Under the pieces are notes generated by a model. That model was not told the DNA's origin. It made no database searches and saw only the letters and a list, made by a program, of their open reading frames with translations. From the NCBI GenBank assembly GCA_951640195.1, contig OX621176.1, positions 558,001-622,000 on the forward strand: a DNA stretch of 64,000 bases, in the 5' to 3' direction. Source of the DNA: Porpolomopsis calyptriformis (Eukaryota; Basidiomycota; Agaricomycetes; Agaricales; Hygrophoraceae). Of the stretch, positions 1-10,886 are shown one piece after another (position 1 is the stretch's first letter; each line of letters starts with the position of its first letter). The position numbers and the translations under genes are program-made.

Positions 1-350
1 AAGTACTTGATAAAGTTACTTAAATACTTGAAGCACTTAACACTAATTCATTTATACTTGAAAAACTTGGAGAATTCTATATAGATAAAATAACTTTAAG
101 TAGCTTTAAGTAATTTCAAGCAGTTTTAAGCACTTTATGTAGCTTTAAGTAGCTTCAAGTACTTCAAGTAGCTTCAAGTTAATAAGGTAAAAGTATAATA
201 AGTAAAATATTTGCTCTTAATATCTTGATGTCCTTAATTATATCTTCATTTACTTCACATTACTTGAATTAAGTTGACTAAGTGTATCAAGTAGATTTTA
301 GTAGTGTTAAGTAATATTAAGTACCTCAAGTATTTTTAGGTTTTCCTGAT
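1..350. repeat. Degenerate AAGTA-CTT tandem tract
   Basis: The first 350 bases are built from imperfect copies of a roughly 10-base motif resembling AAGTAGCTTT or AAGTACTTGA, irregularly spaced and very AT-rich. No open frame of note is present. It looks like decayed satellite or low-complexity heterochromatic DNA. The repeat may extend to the left of the window. Confidence 0.6.
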
Positions 351-2339
351 GCAAGTAGGAGGATATTTTGCTCAAATGGGGATGTACTGATCAGCTTGCA
401 CAAGGTATGATATTATCTCTTATTCAAGTTGAGATCTAACATGATTAGCTCTTAATGACTACACATTTGATTGCATTGATTCATGGGCAAGATCAACTAT
501 TAAAAAATCTATTTTGTATTACCATATGCATATTAGATTTATCCTAGTTATAATACTTACTAATTTATACACTACTATAGTGCTGCACTTATTTTCTGTT
601 TGGTGGCAAAGGTTACATGATGAAGATCCAACAAAATGGGATCTCCCAGAAGGGCTAGACAATATTCTTGCTAATAAAAGAGTACACTATTGAGTATTAG
701 ATGAATTGCTAACTTCTAATCTTAATGCTGTAGCTGAAACTGCCTGGGATAGCATTCCAAGAAAAGCTGGCTATCTTATTATAGCCTGTTTCAACATGTA
801 TGATAGCAAATCATGCAACCAGGAAGTACACCCAATTCCAACAGTGGAAATGGTTTGTCAGATTTTTGGTGATACCCTCTCAGACCCTCTCCATTCCCTT
901 ACCTTTGACTTGGTGGCATAGGCTGCTACCAAGCCTCAACAAGATAGGCTAATGCCCAATTATCTCTTTACTTGTACAGAAGCACAATATGGGACAAAGA
1001 ATTGGGAAGGAATTTTTAGTGCACTAGTGTATAAAGAAGAAGATGAAGCTAGATATCAAAAGAGACAGTGAATGGAATAATAGAGTATAAAGGTATGTAA
1101 CTCAACTAAGAAATCTTAGGTTGCTATTACACCACCCTTATCTCTGTCCCCCACTGCAAGCACTATCTTTGTTAGGTGCAAAGCAGGACTCAGGTCTTCA
1201 CTCTGGGAGGTCTAATATGGGTCTTAGCTAATGCAAACAAGGAAGTTGGCAAGTCCAAGTTGTGGTTCAACCTAGAGAAGTACAAGCAATTCCGAGCTGC
1301 CTATATTTACCCTAGCTGAGTCCGAATATGTGATTATGTAATCAATCCATGGAACAATTGTGTAAGCAATGATTAAGTGTAAAAGATAAGATAAGAAAGA
1401 TAAGAAGGAGCGACAAATGTCACACTTGTGACCGTGACTCGACCGGTCGGGTAACTGTCACGTTGTGACAGTGTGACAATCGCAGCATCGAAAATGATAC
1501 TGAAGAGAATTGGCACACAGAAAGGAAATAATAACCAAAAAAGAGACTCATCATAACAATCTTACCTTGACCCTTCTACATGCCTCTTTCCACTGCTACC
1601 TCACTCAACCCCTCTCCCATATCCTACCAGCCTCAGAGAAGGCTTTTAGTTTCTGCAGTGTAAGCACAAGGGCTTATATACATAGGTGGCAAAGGTATAA
1701 GGCTTAAATGCCTTTTCAGGGTAAAGGCAGGGGATCTATGAAATTCAGTATCCACTATATCACATGGATAGTGTAACTCTCATTCCACAACTCCAAATTA
1801 TCATAGCAAGTAAGCTATAATTGTATTAAGTACTTGACTTAATACAAATTGCCAAAAATCCCTCTTGAATGAAGTATTCTAAACTAAGCAGTGCAAGATC
1901 ATGCTACAGTTCAACTTTATTAAGGTTAAAAGTTATACACAAGCTGTAGGCTTCAAAACAAGAGTATACTAGACATAGTTAAAGTAAGACTTTACTAAGC
2001 TTTCAACTCTGAGTGAAGGTTCCAACAACAGTGTCAACTATTAACCCTAGTGAAAAGTCCACCAAGCAAGATCTAGACAAAACTAGACAAAAATAGACAA
2101 AACTAGACATAGCTATAAATATCTGAGTAAATTGTATGAAGACTTTTATATGCTTGGATGGATGCACATATTGTATATACAAATTGTGTGATTGGAAGTT
2201 GCTAGGTAGATATCTGCCATCTAAAATAACAACTTTTTTGAAACACATGTATATAAGCATGTTAATGCAATTTGCTTGCTGTTGAAGACTTATCACAGTC
2301 AATCTTTTTATCTCCAGATTCAGACACTCCTTTCCAACC
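351..2339. other. Unresolved AT-rich repeat DNA
   Basis: No gene can be supported here. A 71-codon open frame at 706-921 continues after a stop to about 1070, but I recognise no domain in it. A small CpG-containing island at 1410-1490 stands out from its CpG-poor surroundings and contains a hairpin at 1454-1472 (ACTGTCAC, loop GTT, GTGACAGT). The remainder is probably decayed transposon sequence. Confidence 0.5.
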
Positions 2340-2712
2340 TGTTATGATTCAGTAGTCAAAGGTTTTACTTCTCGCATTGGAGGGGCTGATTAGGAATAGA
2401 GATTCAACTAAAGAGTGGGGGAGCTAACTAGGAATTGAACTTAATCTACTGACTAGAGGTCAGGCTTTACATACTAACTACCTGAGTTATTATGAGTCAG
2501 TTGTAAGGACAATTACAAAGCGGAATACAGAATGTGACTAGTAAAGAGTCACAAAAAGAATGAAGGAAACAGAATGTGACTTGTGAAGAGTTGGAATGAA
2601 GATACATGTGACTAGTCTCTATATATAAATTGGTAAAGCGGAAGGATGAATAGCTAAGAGACTAATCAAGTATGACTAAAAGAAAAAGAAAAAGTATGTC
2701 CGTGACATAACC
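2340..2712 (+). repeat. Probable gypsy LTR (5' LTR of a relic)
   Basis: The stretch starts TGTTATGATTC and ends CGTGACATAAC, so it has short inverted termini (TGTTATG / CATAAC) with the last base of the usual CA mutated. A TATA-like run (TATATATAAAT) lies near 2620. It is followed at once by a gag-like reading frame, which places it as the 5' LTR of a degraded Ty3/gypsy element. No 3' partner or target duplication was found. Confidence 0.5.
2420..2497 (-). other. tRNA-like sequence inside the LTR
   Basis: On the minus strand a pol III A-box-like stretch (TAACTCAGGTAG, 2478-2489) and a B-box-like stretch (GTTCAATTCC, 2431-2440) are spaced as in a tRNA. Between them CTGA / TCAG could form a four-pair anticodon stem around a seven-base loop containing TCT. 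D and acceptor stems pair poorly, so this is a tRNA-derived or tRNA-mimicking segment and not a working tRNA gene. It lies in antisense inside the LTR. Confidence 0.4.
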
Positions 2713-2761
2713 CATACAGTTTGAAACCCCTGCACAATCTATTATCCCCCTTTCCCCTTCA

Positions 2762-3301
2762 ATGTTGTCAACCTCTCAACAAGAATATGAAGCTGATCAA
2801 ACTGTATCTGCACCCAGACCTAGCAATAATCCCCCCACCATTCCAGAAGAAGAAGATGTCATCAAATTCAACATGGCTCAAGAACTCAAAGACTTAAGAG
2901 GACAACTTGACTAATTTTGAGCCTGGTATTTCAATGAGGTTGACATGAATGAACAGCTCCAAGAAGAACTAGAGGTTCTTAAGAAGAAACAAGAAGAATG
3001 TGAGCCAACCACCCCTCCCCTTATCAGATGACAATCAGTACTTCAAGGACCTAGGCTTTCCCCCAGGAATCCTTTTGTTTATGCCCCAAGAAGAATGCAA
3101 CCCATCCAGCCCCCCTTTCAACCATCCTTTCCCACTCAACCTCAACCTCAACCTTCTACTCAGATAACAACTGCTCCCCCCACAACACCAGCCCCTTCCA
3201 AAATTAAAATTGCTAATCCAACTGAGTATGATGGAACCCTAGAGAAGCTTGAAGACTTCATCTACCAATGTTGTCTTAAGAGATTGCATGCCGAGTTATA
3301 A
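2762..3301 (+). pseudogene. Ty3/gypsy gag N-terminal relic
   Basis: Reading from ATG 2762, the product begins with an acidic, glutamine-rich stretch, then an interrupted coiled-coil-like segment (EELEVLKKKQEE), a proline/glutamine-rich linker and the start of a gag domain (KIANPTEYDGTLEKLEDFI), the usual opening of fungal Ty3/gypsy gag. Stops occur near 2912 and 2918 and again near 3027. The frame ends abruptly at 3301 against a 38-bp tandem duplication, so the rest of gag-pol is missing. It belongs with the LTR immediately upstream. Confidence 0.6.
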
Positions 3302-3371
3302 TGTAGTGCTATCCTAGACCTCTTAAACTTGAAATATAATGTAGTGCTATCCTGGACCTCTTGAACTTGAC
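3300..3371. repeat. 38-bp tandem duplication
   Basis: Two adjacent copies of a unit beginning ATGTAGTGCTATCC (about 38 bp, few differences) mark the point where the gag relic stops. It may be a deletion or repair scar. Confidence 0.6.
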
Positions 3372-3970
3372 AATTTGTAGTAGGGTAATTTGTGCTGGGA
3401 TGTTGAGTGAGAGAGTGTGTATTAAGTGCATCAGGATCCAAGAAGAGGTTTTGACAACCTAGGGTGCCACAGAGTTGTGCAAGGATAATGGGGATGCCAG
3501 GAAGAGAGGGGATTGGATGTAATAGTATAGTAAATTTCATGAGAACATTACTCATTTGCAGTGCCATGAGTAGACATTCTGGATGTTGGTCAAAGTTGTG
3601 GTGGAGCTTCAGATGCTTGTGGATTGTATCACCAGTGAAGATAGTGGTACATCAATGACAAATGATGAGAGCAGGGTCATTCTTCATAGTGAGGTTAAGT
3701 TCATCAAGGTAGGGGCTCTGCATACTAGTGAAGGAAATGAGGGTAGTATTATAATCTTAGTTTCTTTTTAATTCATGCCTATCTTTCCTTATAAATAATA
3801 TTCATTAAGTTAATTCAAGTTAATTCAAGTCACTAGTACAATACTTCTAACTAAGATTAATAGCCTCATACAACTAAGAACCTACTTATACTAATACCCT
3901 TATTGGATATCTGAGTAGAGCATGATTGCAATATCTCTAACTAAGAATTGTAGCACACATTAGACTAGTC

Positions 3971-4154
3971 TGATGTGTGCTACCTATCCTCATTTCATTA
4001 TTGTCCCTCCTATATTGACTTTGATTCCTTGGTTTTAGGTCAATATATATACTATTTTTCACTTCTTAGTTTTTACTATGTTTTGAACCCCTTTTTAAAA
4101 TGCTACTAAAACCCTAGTATAACCCCAACCTTGTGGGAATATCCCCTATAATTT
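3971..4154 (+). repeat. Dispersed repeat R2, copy 1
   Basis: Begins TGATGTGTGCTACC and ends near CCCCTATAAT. It matches 6503-6681 over about 180 bp, including the conserved block TTTTTAAAATGCT. The TG start suggests an LTR or LTR fragment. The family is unknown. Confidence 0.5.
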
Positions 4155-5325
4155 GAATGTCAACAATGAGACTTACGCTCTCATTAGAATTCACTTTTCA
4201 ATGATAAGTTAATGCTTAGGATTAACAGTAAGCGAATGCACCTTTCTCTTTCCATATTAAAGTTGTGATTATAATTCTTTCACTTTCCACAATCCCAGCT
4301 TTATATCACTGGAATGATAGGCAACTGATCCTAATCTTGGAAACTACTCACATAACTTACATAGGGTTGATTTTAGTTTCACTTCAAATGCTCACTGGGA
4401 CAATTGTGTACAAACCACATGTTGGGTCACTCAAAGATCAGACCAGCCTCCTTGCTTACAAGTACACATGCCAGACTAAAGTACTTGCTATTTACATAAC
4501 TGGCATAGGATCAATTACCAAGTAATGTCAATATAGGTTAGTGTCCTAGTGAGTGTTTGAAGCAAATAATTGTGAGTGAACCTGATCAATATGTTATCAG
4601 GGATCTGGTGCTTTTGTGTTAGCCTTGTGAGCTCAACAAGGCTATTTCTTCAACATACATAGAACTAACTCTAACCACCATGTCTCAGCACACTGTTCAT
4701 GTATTATGATATAAAACACTAATATGCACCTTGATAGAATACATAAAGACCATAGGCATAGACAAATTTTTCATAGAAAATGAATAGTGGGGCTATATTT
4801 CTAGATGTCTTTACTACTGCTGGATGAGCTATGAGTAAACAGTGCCTACAAGATAACATCTCAATGACTCACCTGTTATGTTCCCATACCTCTACAAACC
4901 TAGTCCAATATTGGAGGGAAGCAAAATGTTCTGGTAATACTGGCTTAGTACATTTGACAAGAATCACAGATATTACCTCCTTCTTTTCCTCTAATAGCTA
5001 GAGCTTTGCATCTCATTGTAAGTCTGCATAGGTTTGTAAATAGCCAATCTTGCAAACTAGAAATAGGAAGAGGGAGGGGACATTATCAATTTCAACATCA
5101 ATACATCCATCAGCCTCCTTCTCTCATAGACAGATGTTTTCAGTGTTGTCATAGAGGTCAAGGGTCCTAGTTCCTCCTACTTGCATATGACAATTTAATT
5201 GACCCCTCTGAGCTAGGATTAGAGCTTCTTTCTCCACAGCTGCAAGCACACTTTGGCAGGCTTCATGTATTAGGCTCAGGGGTAAGTGCACAACCACCTA
5301 CTTTTTAGCCATAAGAATATAATAT

Positions 5326-5420
5326 AGGGAAGTGACCCCACTCAGTAAGCAAGTAACCCTGCCTAGTAAGAAAGTAACCCACATAGTAAGGAAATAACCC
5401 CAAATTCAAAAAAGCAGACT
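5326..5420. repeat. Minisatellite, copy 1
   Basis: Four imperfect units of about 21 bp (AGTAAGGAAGTAACCCCACCC type) followed by CAAAAAAGCAGACT. The same array and tail, one unit shorter, occurs at 8527-8610, so the two loci share an element end. Confidence 0.6.
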
Positions 5421-5436
5421 ACTAACTAGCATAGAA

Positions 5437-6226
5437 CTAGCAAAGGCAACCTGTGGACACCACAGGTTCTGTATATTTTATTACTTAGCAATTCTTAGGT
5501 TTTGAGTTTAGCTTAAATAAATATATTGCAAGTACAACTAATCTAAGAGTACTTTAGGAAACATAAAATTTTTAGTTACAGGAGTAGGAGAGGTAGAATC
5601 CCAGATAGCTTTTATTCTGTTGACAGAAGTATCCCTTGAGATAGTAACATAAAATTAACTATGAGTAAAATCAGGAGAATAAAGATCCTGTTTCAAAGAC
5701 TGTCCTTGAGCTTTGTTAATTGACATAGAGAAAGCATTCCCAACTGCAAATTGAACATGATAAAGTTGAAGGGAATCTGTGCATTACAAGGATAGCACTT
5801 GATTCTAGGTAGGAAAACATGTCTTCCATTATGATTACCTCCAAGAATATGAGTCTCTAAGATACAATAGCTTATACATGTTATAATTCCTCTTGTGCTA
5901 TTACAGACACCCTCTACTGGATTGAGATTATGTAGAACCATAACTGGAGATCCAGTCTTCAAAGTAAGCTTATGCAAAAAAAGACCTAAGGCATTAATAG
6001 TATTAAGATACTCTGTGGGATACATCAACACTACTCCATGATCAGCTGTATCCTCTTTAATAGAGTCTGCACTATAATACACTTTTTCAGCACTAGGAAA
6101 TTTGTTGAGAATTTTAGAGTTAAGATTATCAACATTATCATTCCTTGCAGAAAGAATGCATCTTTCTATAAAGTACTGATCAGGGGGGTAAGGCAATTGG
6201 TCAATGCCAGGGTATAATGTGTCCAC
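5437..6226 (-). mobile_element. Helitron 3' portion
   Basis: On the minus strand the helicase relic is followed by a hairpin at 5448-5468 (AACCTGTGG, 3-base loop, CCACAGGTT) and, seven bases later, CTAG (5437-5440) followed by T. Helitrons end in a short hairpin a few bases before CTRR and insert between A and T, so this fits a Helitron 3' terminus. The 5' part (Rep domain and TC end) is not visible upstream of 6226. Confidence 0.55.
5540..6226 (-). pseudogene. Helitron PIF1-like helicase, C-terminal relic
   Basis: The minus-strand frame carries the end of a Helitron Rep/helicase. It contains the segment ERCILSARNDNVDNLN, then LKTGSPVMVLHNLNPVEGVC, then the PRIKCYPC stretch. After a one-base shift near 5737 the expected motif SINKAQGQSLK and the final FYVTISRDTS block follow, with one in-frame stop, ending near 5540. 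In PIF1-type Helitron helicases these blocks act in ATP-dependent strand separation during rolling-circle transposition. Frameshift plus stop make this copy dead. The N-terminal half is absent. Confidence 0.75.
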
Positions 6227-6227
6227 C

Positions 6228-6433
6228 AGTCCCTTTTACCCTTTCATTTCACTTCATTCTATACTCTTATTAAACCCCCTTTAAAGACTATATTATGGAC
6301 TATTATCCCTTACATATGAGGTCCCTATGACCTTCAAACACTTGTCCCTTATAGTCCTTCATAGATTTCCCTTTTATTGCTTCAAATATAAAGATACACT
6401 TTTTTGTAGTAGACTCCCTAGTTTTGACTTACT
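6228..6433. repeat. Dispersed repeat R1, copy 1
   Basis: About 200 bp matching 27846-28047 along its whole length, for example the shared block AAAGACTATATTA and the shared end CTAGTTTT-ACTTAC. No open frame. Family unknown. Confidence 0.6.
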
Positions 6434-6436
6434 CAT

Positions 6437-6502
6437 TGATACAACCCCTCCATCCCCTGAGCACCATATATTCAACTATATGAATACTAGATGCCTATCA
6501 AG
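6437..6502 (+). repeat. Truncated Gypsy-A LTR fragment
   Basis: Begins TGATACAACCCCTCC and matches the first about 65 bp of the Gypsy-A family LTR (compare 26673 and 43799), then switches directly into repeat R2. It is a broken solo LTR. Confidence 0.75.
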
Positions 6503-6681
6503 TTGATATACACTACCTATTCTCATTCCATTATTATCATTATTAACTTTATTTTTTTAGTTAGTAGTTAATATACCTACCATTTTCATTTCTTGATTAT
6601 TGCTCTATTTTTAACCCCTTTTTAAAATGCTGCCAAAACCCTAGTGTAACCCTGACCTTGGGGGGGATATTGCCTATAATA
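6503..6681 (+). repeat. Dispersed repeat R2, copy 2
   Basis: Starts TGATATACACTACC directly after the Gypsy-A LTR fragment and resembles 3971-4154. The junction suggests that R2 inserted into, or recombined with, that LTR. Confidence 0.5.
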
Positions 6682-6851
6682 ATACAAGGCTTATAGACTG
6701 TGAGGACATTCGAAGCAACCCTGCCTTCTGCCTCTTTCACCCATGTTTGAAATGATTAATGGAGATTATCCCCCAATTGGGTGAAGTCATTTGTGAGTCC
6801 TGTAAAGTGGGTATCTAAATTGTCAAATCAGGTTGACATTAGATTCATATC

Positions 6852-6911
6852 CTTCCTCCTTTTTGTATTATCCTCCCTCCTTTTTGCATTATCCTCCCTC
6901 CTTTTTGTATT
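6852..6911. repeat. 21-bp tandem repeat
   Basis: Three units of CTTCCTCCTTTTTGTATTATC type. On the minus strand they would read as repeated KRREDN, but no gene is supported around them. Confidence 0.6.
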
Positions 6912-9164
6912 CATTTCATCCTGCAGTTCTTGTAATGCTTGGAGGATTCTGGAGGAGTTGGACATAATGGTAAAGGCTTGGAAATCTTCCACCCAAATTG
7001 GAATATCAATCCAAAACCACACAAGGTTGGTAAGTAACTTACATAAACAAACTGCATGCATCCACCTTATGTAGCACTTTATAGAGCTTCCTATAGTCTC
7101 TAAGACCATATTACTATGTTATGAGAAATAGGTCTTGGGGACCTACCTCCTGGAGAGCCTCATGGCTTATTCTAGATCTATATTTAGCCAGGTACACCTG
7201 AAGCCTCTTGTAACCCTCACACAAGCCTCTATGAGTAGCCTTAGACACTGTGGGAAGTAAATCCACTAGATATCAGTGATTATGTTACTGATTATACATA
7301 AATCAGCAATCTCACTGCTAAAAGTTGAGTTACTTGTTTTCAGCAATAGTTGCTGATTGCTAGTTTTCAGTGAGGGATTGCTGATATCAGAGTCACTGAT
7401 TTCAACTTGCTGAATTTTAGAGTTGATTATCACTGATTATAAGCCATGAATTATATACCACTCATCCTCATCAAATATAGTCCTAGCTAGACCTGGTTTT
7501 CTGTGAATAATACCCTAGTTTCCTCAAGTAAGCATATATCCAACAACATTTTTGATTTTCCTTATACTGTTACAAGCAGGGCATACATCCTTCAATAGTC
7601 TGTAAGTTCCTCCACTGTGTCCTTATTACCTGTATTACATGGGGTTATAAGTGTGAGGATTTGAATATATGTGTGAAGGTCCTAAAGACAATGTTGTCTA
7701 GTAATCTGTAAATGAAAATTGTATCTAGATGGCCATATCCAACATGGGACACAGTATTAGGACCAAATCCACAGTTAACTTCAAACTATTACAAATGAGA
7801 ATTGCTTGAAATGAAAGGTGAAATGATGCATACAAACATATGATGTATTTCTTTGATCAAGCCTTAACAAATTGCATATACCAAACACACTATGGATAGA
7901 GTTGCCTCTGCCATGAATGCAGAATTTTTGGTAATATCCACCTGTTGCAGTAAGTGCTTTCTACACTCAACCCAGCATCCACCAAGTATGCCTATGAAAT
8001 ATGTTGCTGATTGGGTGTGCACATTATTGGTATGCTTGATAGGGAGCTTGAAAGACTTGGTCTGGATCTATTATCACCTATACTGTAAGTTTCAGACAGT
8101 ACAAAAAAATCACTACTCACATTCAGGATATATGTTTTCATTGTATCTTGGACCATCACAATATCAATTGTGGTAGGTTGAAAGTTTAGCTTGAAGATTG
8201 TAGCATGCACCTAATTGTCCTATATAACTTATATGGAGTACTCACTTGTCCAGGTTAGCCCACAGCTTCTAGCAGGAATGCAACCCCATCTAAAGCAGAC
8301 TATAGGAGTATTCTATGAAGAATATCCATGTAAATTTAGGTGTCTTGATTAACTTAACTGAAAATATCAAAATATATACCTGTTTAGCCCCTCCTGCTCC
8401 CACTCCTGGGGCAGATTGCATCAATCCCTATATAGCACTTGGTACTTGCACAGCTCTAACTATACAATATGTGCTAGTTTGCTTCTACTAACTTGTAAAA
8501 ACATCAGAAATATTATGCTTCCTTCTAAATAGGGAAGTGACCCTGCCCAGTAAGGAAGTAACCCCACCCAGTAAGGAAATGACCCAAAATCAAAAAAGCA
8601 GACTGTTAACAAGTAGAGAACATACTCTGTATTGATAGATAGAATAAAGACAGCTGCTTGCTTTGCAGCAGCAGCAATATAAGATGATAAGTAGGTAGCA
8701 TTTGGATAGGATTGTGAGCTAAGAGGGAGATAAATTGAGGACAAGATGGTGTAGGATAGGCAAAGTATAGCCTGTGGTTTCACAAGAAATTAATAGGCAA
8801 TAGGAAATATGCTGTTGAGAATTGCATCAATTGGTCTATAATAGCTGTTCTCATAATGGGGAGGTTAGGTGAACATATTGTGGAGGCAGTTCTAGATCCA
8901 GAGTAGGTATAGTCCCTGGTCTACCATCCAGAATAGTGCTTCTTACATCAGTGTAAAGTTAGACTTCTAAGTAGATAATAAACTGAAGCACTTACAGTGG
9001 AATAGGTGGATTACTTGTTGTGTGTGTATTAATAGGTTAGTATAAAATAGGGATGTAACACAACTTCTAGAGATTGTAAAGGGAAACAGTTTTTGCCTTG
9101 GTAAGCTTGTGAAGCAAAGATGAAAGGACATAAGAAAATAAAGTTGGTATTTATATAGGTTACT
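6912..9164. other. Unresolved AT-rich repeat DNA
   Basis: I see no supportable gene. The only structured part is the second copy of the 21-bp-unit minisatellite at 8527-8610 with its CAAAAAAGCAGACT tail. It gives one minus-strand frame repeated PYW-type peptides by chance. Confidence 0.4.
8527..8610. repeat. Minisatellite, copy 2
   Basis: Three units of the 21-bp motif seen at 5326-5420 plus the same flank, ending at GCAGACTGTTAAC. Two unlinked copies with a common tail imply a transposon terminus. Confidence 0.6.
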
Positions 9165-9440
9165 CCCTCACTTTGTTATTATAAGTTACTCACTCACTTA
9201 CTAGCTTTACTTACTTGCTTCTTCACTAAGTTACTTTCTGGTTACTTCTTTACTAACTTACTTACTTACTTTACTTTACTATATTGTTGCTTACTTACTT
9301 ACTTTCTTAAATTCCTTACTCACTTACTTCCTTAGTTAGTTACTCACTCACTTCCTTAGTTAGTTATTAGTTACTAACTCACTTCCTTACTTATAAATTA
9401 CTACTCACTTACTTATATTAGTTGCTTGCTTACCCCAGTT
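9165..9440. repeat. ACTTACTT-type microsatellite tract
   Basis: A long, impure run of TTAC / CACTTACTTACT units with interspersed TAGTTAG. Low complexity, no coding potential. Confidence 0.75.
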
Positions 9441-10140
9441 TCTTTATTAATATACTCACTTCTCACTTGCTTACTATCTGTATAACCTCTCCCCCCAACT
9501 TGCAAAAATATTGCACTATCTTATATAAGTATGAAGATAGCTCCCCAAGCTCTGCACTTTACATTCTGCTATGTGGATTTAGGCTCCCCAATCCAATCAT
9601 AATAGTCCTTATGAATATCACTTCTAGTTAGAAGCTATTGGTGAATCTCTTCTAAATTTTGGTATTTTATGCAGGTAATATAGCTACAAGAGTATCTGTT
9701 AGCTTGTATAATGCCTAAGGCAATAGTGTAGGAGAACTAGGTTAATTTAAGCAATTAAACCCCTAGCAATAGCTCTATGCTAGGCTAATTAGTTGAACTT
9801 ATGGATAGTCCCTTAGATAAATTATCAGTATTTGCTACAACAGGATCCTGCTAAGAATTTGGTTAGCCAGGATAATATTACTATGGGGAAAGTGGAATAG
9901 TACCTTGTTAATAACATAAATAACATAAAGCAGCAACTCTGGATCCAATTCTACTGCCTGGCAGAATTCCACTTTGTTATTGGAGTCTGGCACAGGCTCA
10001 ATTAGGGTGGAACCACCTGGGCTATTGAGGAGATTGTTGAGAACACTGAGGTATTAGATGTGAGTTAGGTAATAGTAGTAGTAGTCTGCAGCAGCATTAA
10101 TAGGCTTTGACAATATTGCAACAATAGTCTTGGGACCTAA

Positions 10141-10886
10141 GGTCTAACTTGCTAGGACCCTCCTAACTTGTGAAAAAGCCTAATAGCTGGAACAGTATTA
10201 TGAATGATAGATAGTTCCTTCATCTTCTCAATGCCAGGATGACTAGTGTGGGAGTAGGCATGGGACAGTCATATAATGTCTGTGTGCAAAGATACTTCCT
10301 CTGGTACCACTATTCAACCTTCAACATTGCATACAAGCCCATCTGCCTGGGTCCAAGTGAGAGAGGCATCCTTGAGTTTGTCTTGGATCTTTTGTGGGAG
10401 TGGGATTTTGAAGTATAACCTAGAAAGAAAATCCAGATTCAATAATTTGACAATTGAATTAATCCATTGGTTGCATGCTATCAGAACTTCATTCTCTACC
10501 TCACCTTTAATGCCAGCCAAGTAATCTGGGTATCTGGATGGACTATCAGCCTTGTTCTTCCTTCCTGGAACATATTTGATCTTGTACCCAAATCTGGACA
10601 GATATTCAGACCAATAGGTTTGATAACTTAACAAATGAAGATTTTTGGAGAAGTATTTCAAAGCCAAACTATTGGTTCTGATGAGAATATCATGTCTCAC
10701 TCCTTCAAAGAAGATGATGCCATTGTCTAAAAGAGTTAATAATTGCCAAGAGCTCCAGATCATAGGTAGGGTAGTTCTTTTCAGCAGGGGAAGTGGATCT
10801 TGAGTAATAGCTAATAGGTTTCCAGTATCCACCATGAAGCTGGGTGTCACAGATGTAAATTTTCCTTCCCTGTCTATGTTTGTCAT
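10141..10886 (-). pseudogene. Ty3/gypsy RNase H-integrase relic
   Basis: The minus-strand frame 10886-10314 carries the end of a gypsy RNase H domain: the stretch around LKYFSKNLHLLSYQTYWSEY corresponds to the family's TDH-L-YF...LNRRQARW block, followed by KIKYVPGRKNKADSPSRYPDY (normally YRPGKKN-ADALSRR-DY). Beyond a break near 10275 the integrase opening HTSHPGIEKMKEL is still readable (normally H-GHPG--KT), then the frame decays. The element encoded replication of an LTR retrotransposon. RT and protease are not visible upstream. It is clearly dead. Confidence 0.75.

Larger units (their letters stand above)
3371..5436. other. Unresolved repeat DNA with a palindrome
   Basis: No gene is supported. 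Features seen are a 34-bp near-perfect palindrome at 3950-3983 centred on ACTAGT, one copy of dispersed repeat R2 (3971-4154) and a 21-bp-unit minisatellite (5326-5420) shared with 8527-8610. Short open frames here show no recognisable domain. Confidence 0.5.

Noticed and set aside
2420..2497. Functional tRNA gene
   Set aside because: The acceptor and D stems do not pair well. Kept only as a tRNA-like segment.
1..9440. CRISPR-like arrays in the repeat tracts
   Set aside because: Units are degenerate, unspaced or short. The organism is eukaryotic and no cas genes exist here.
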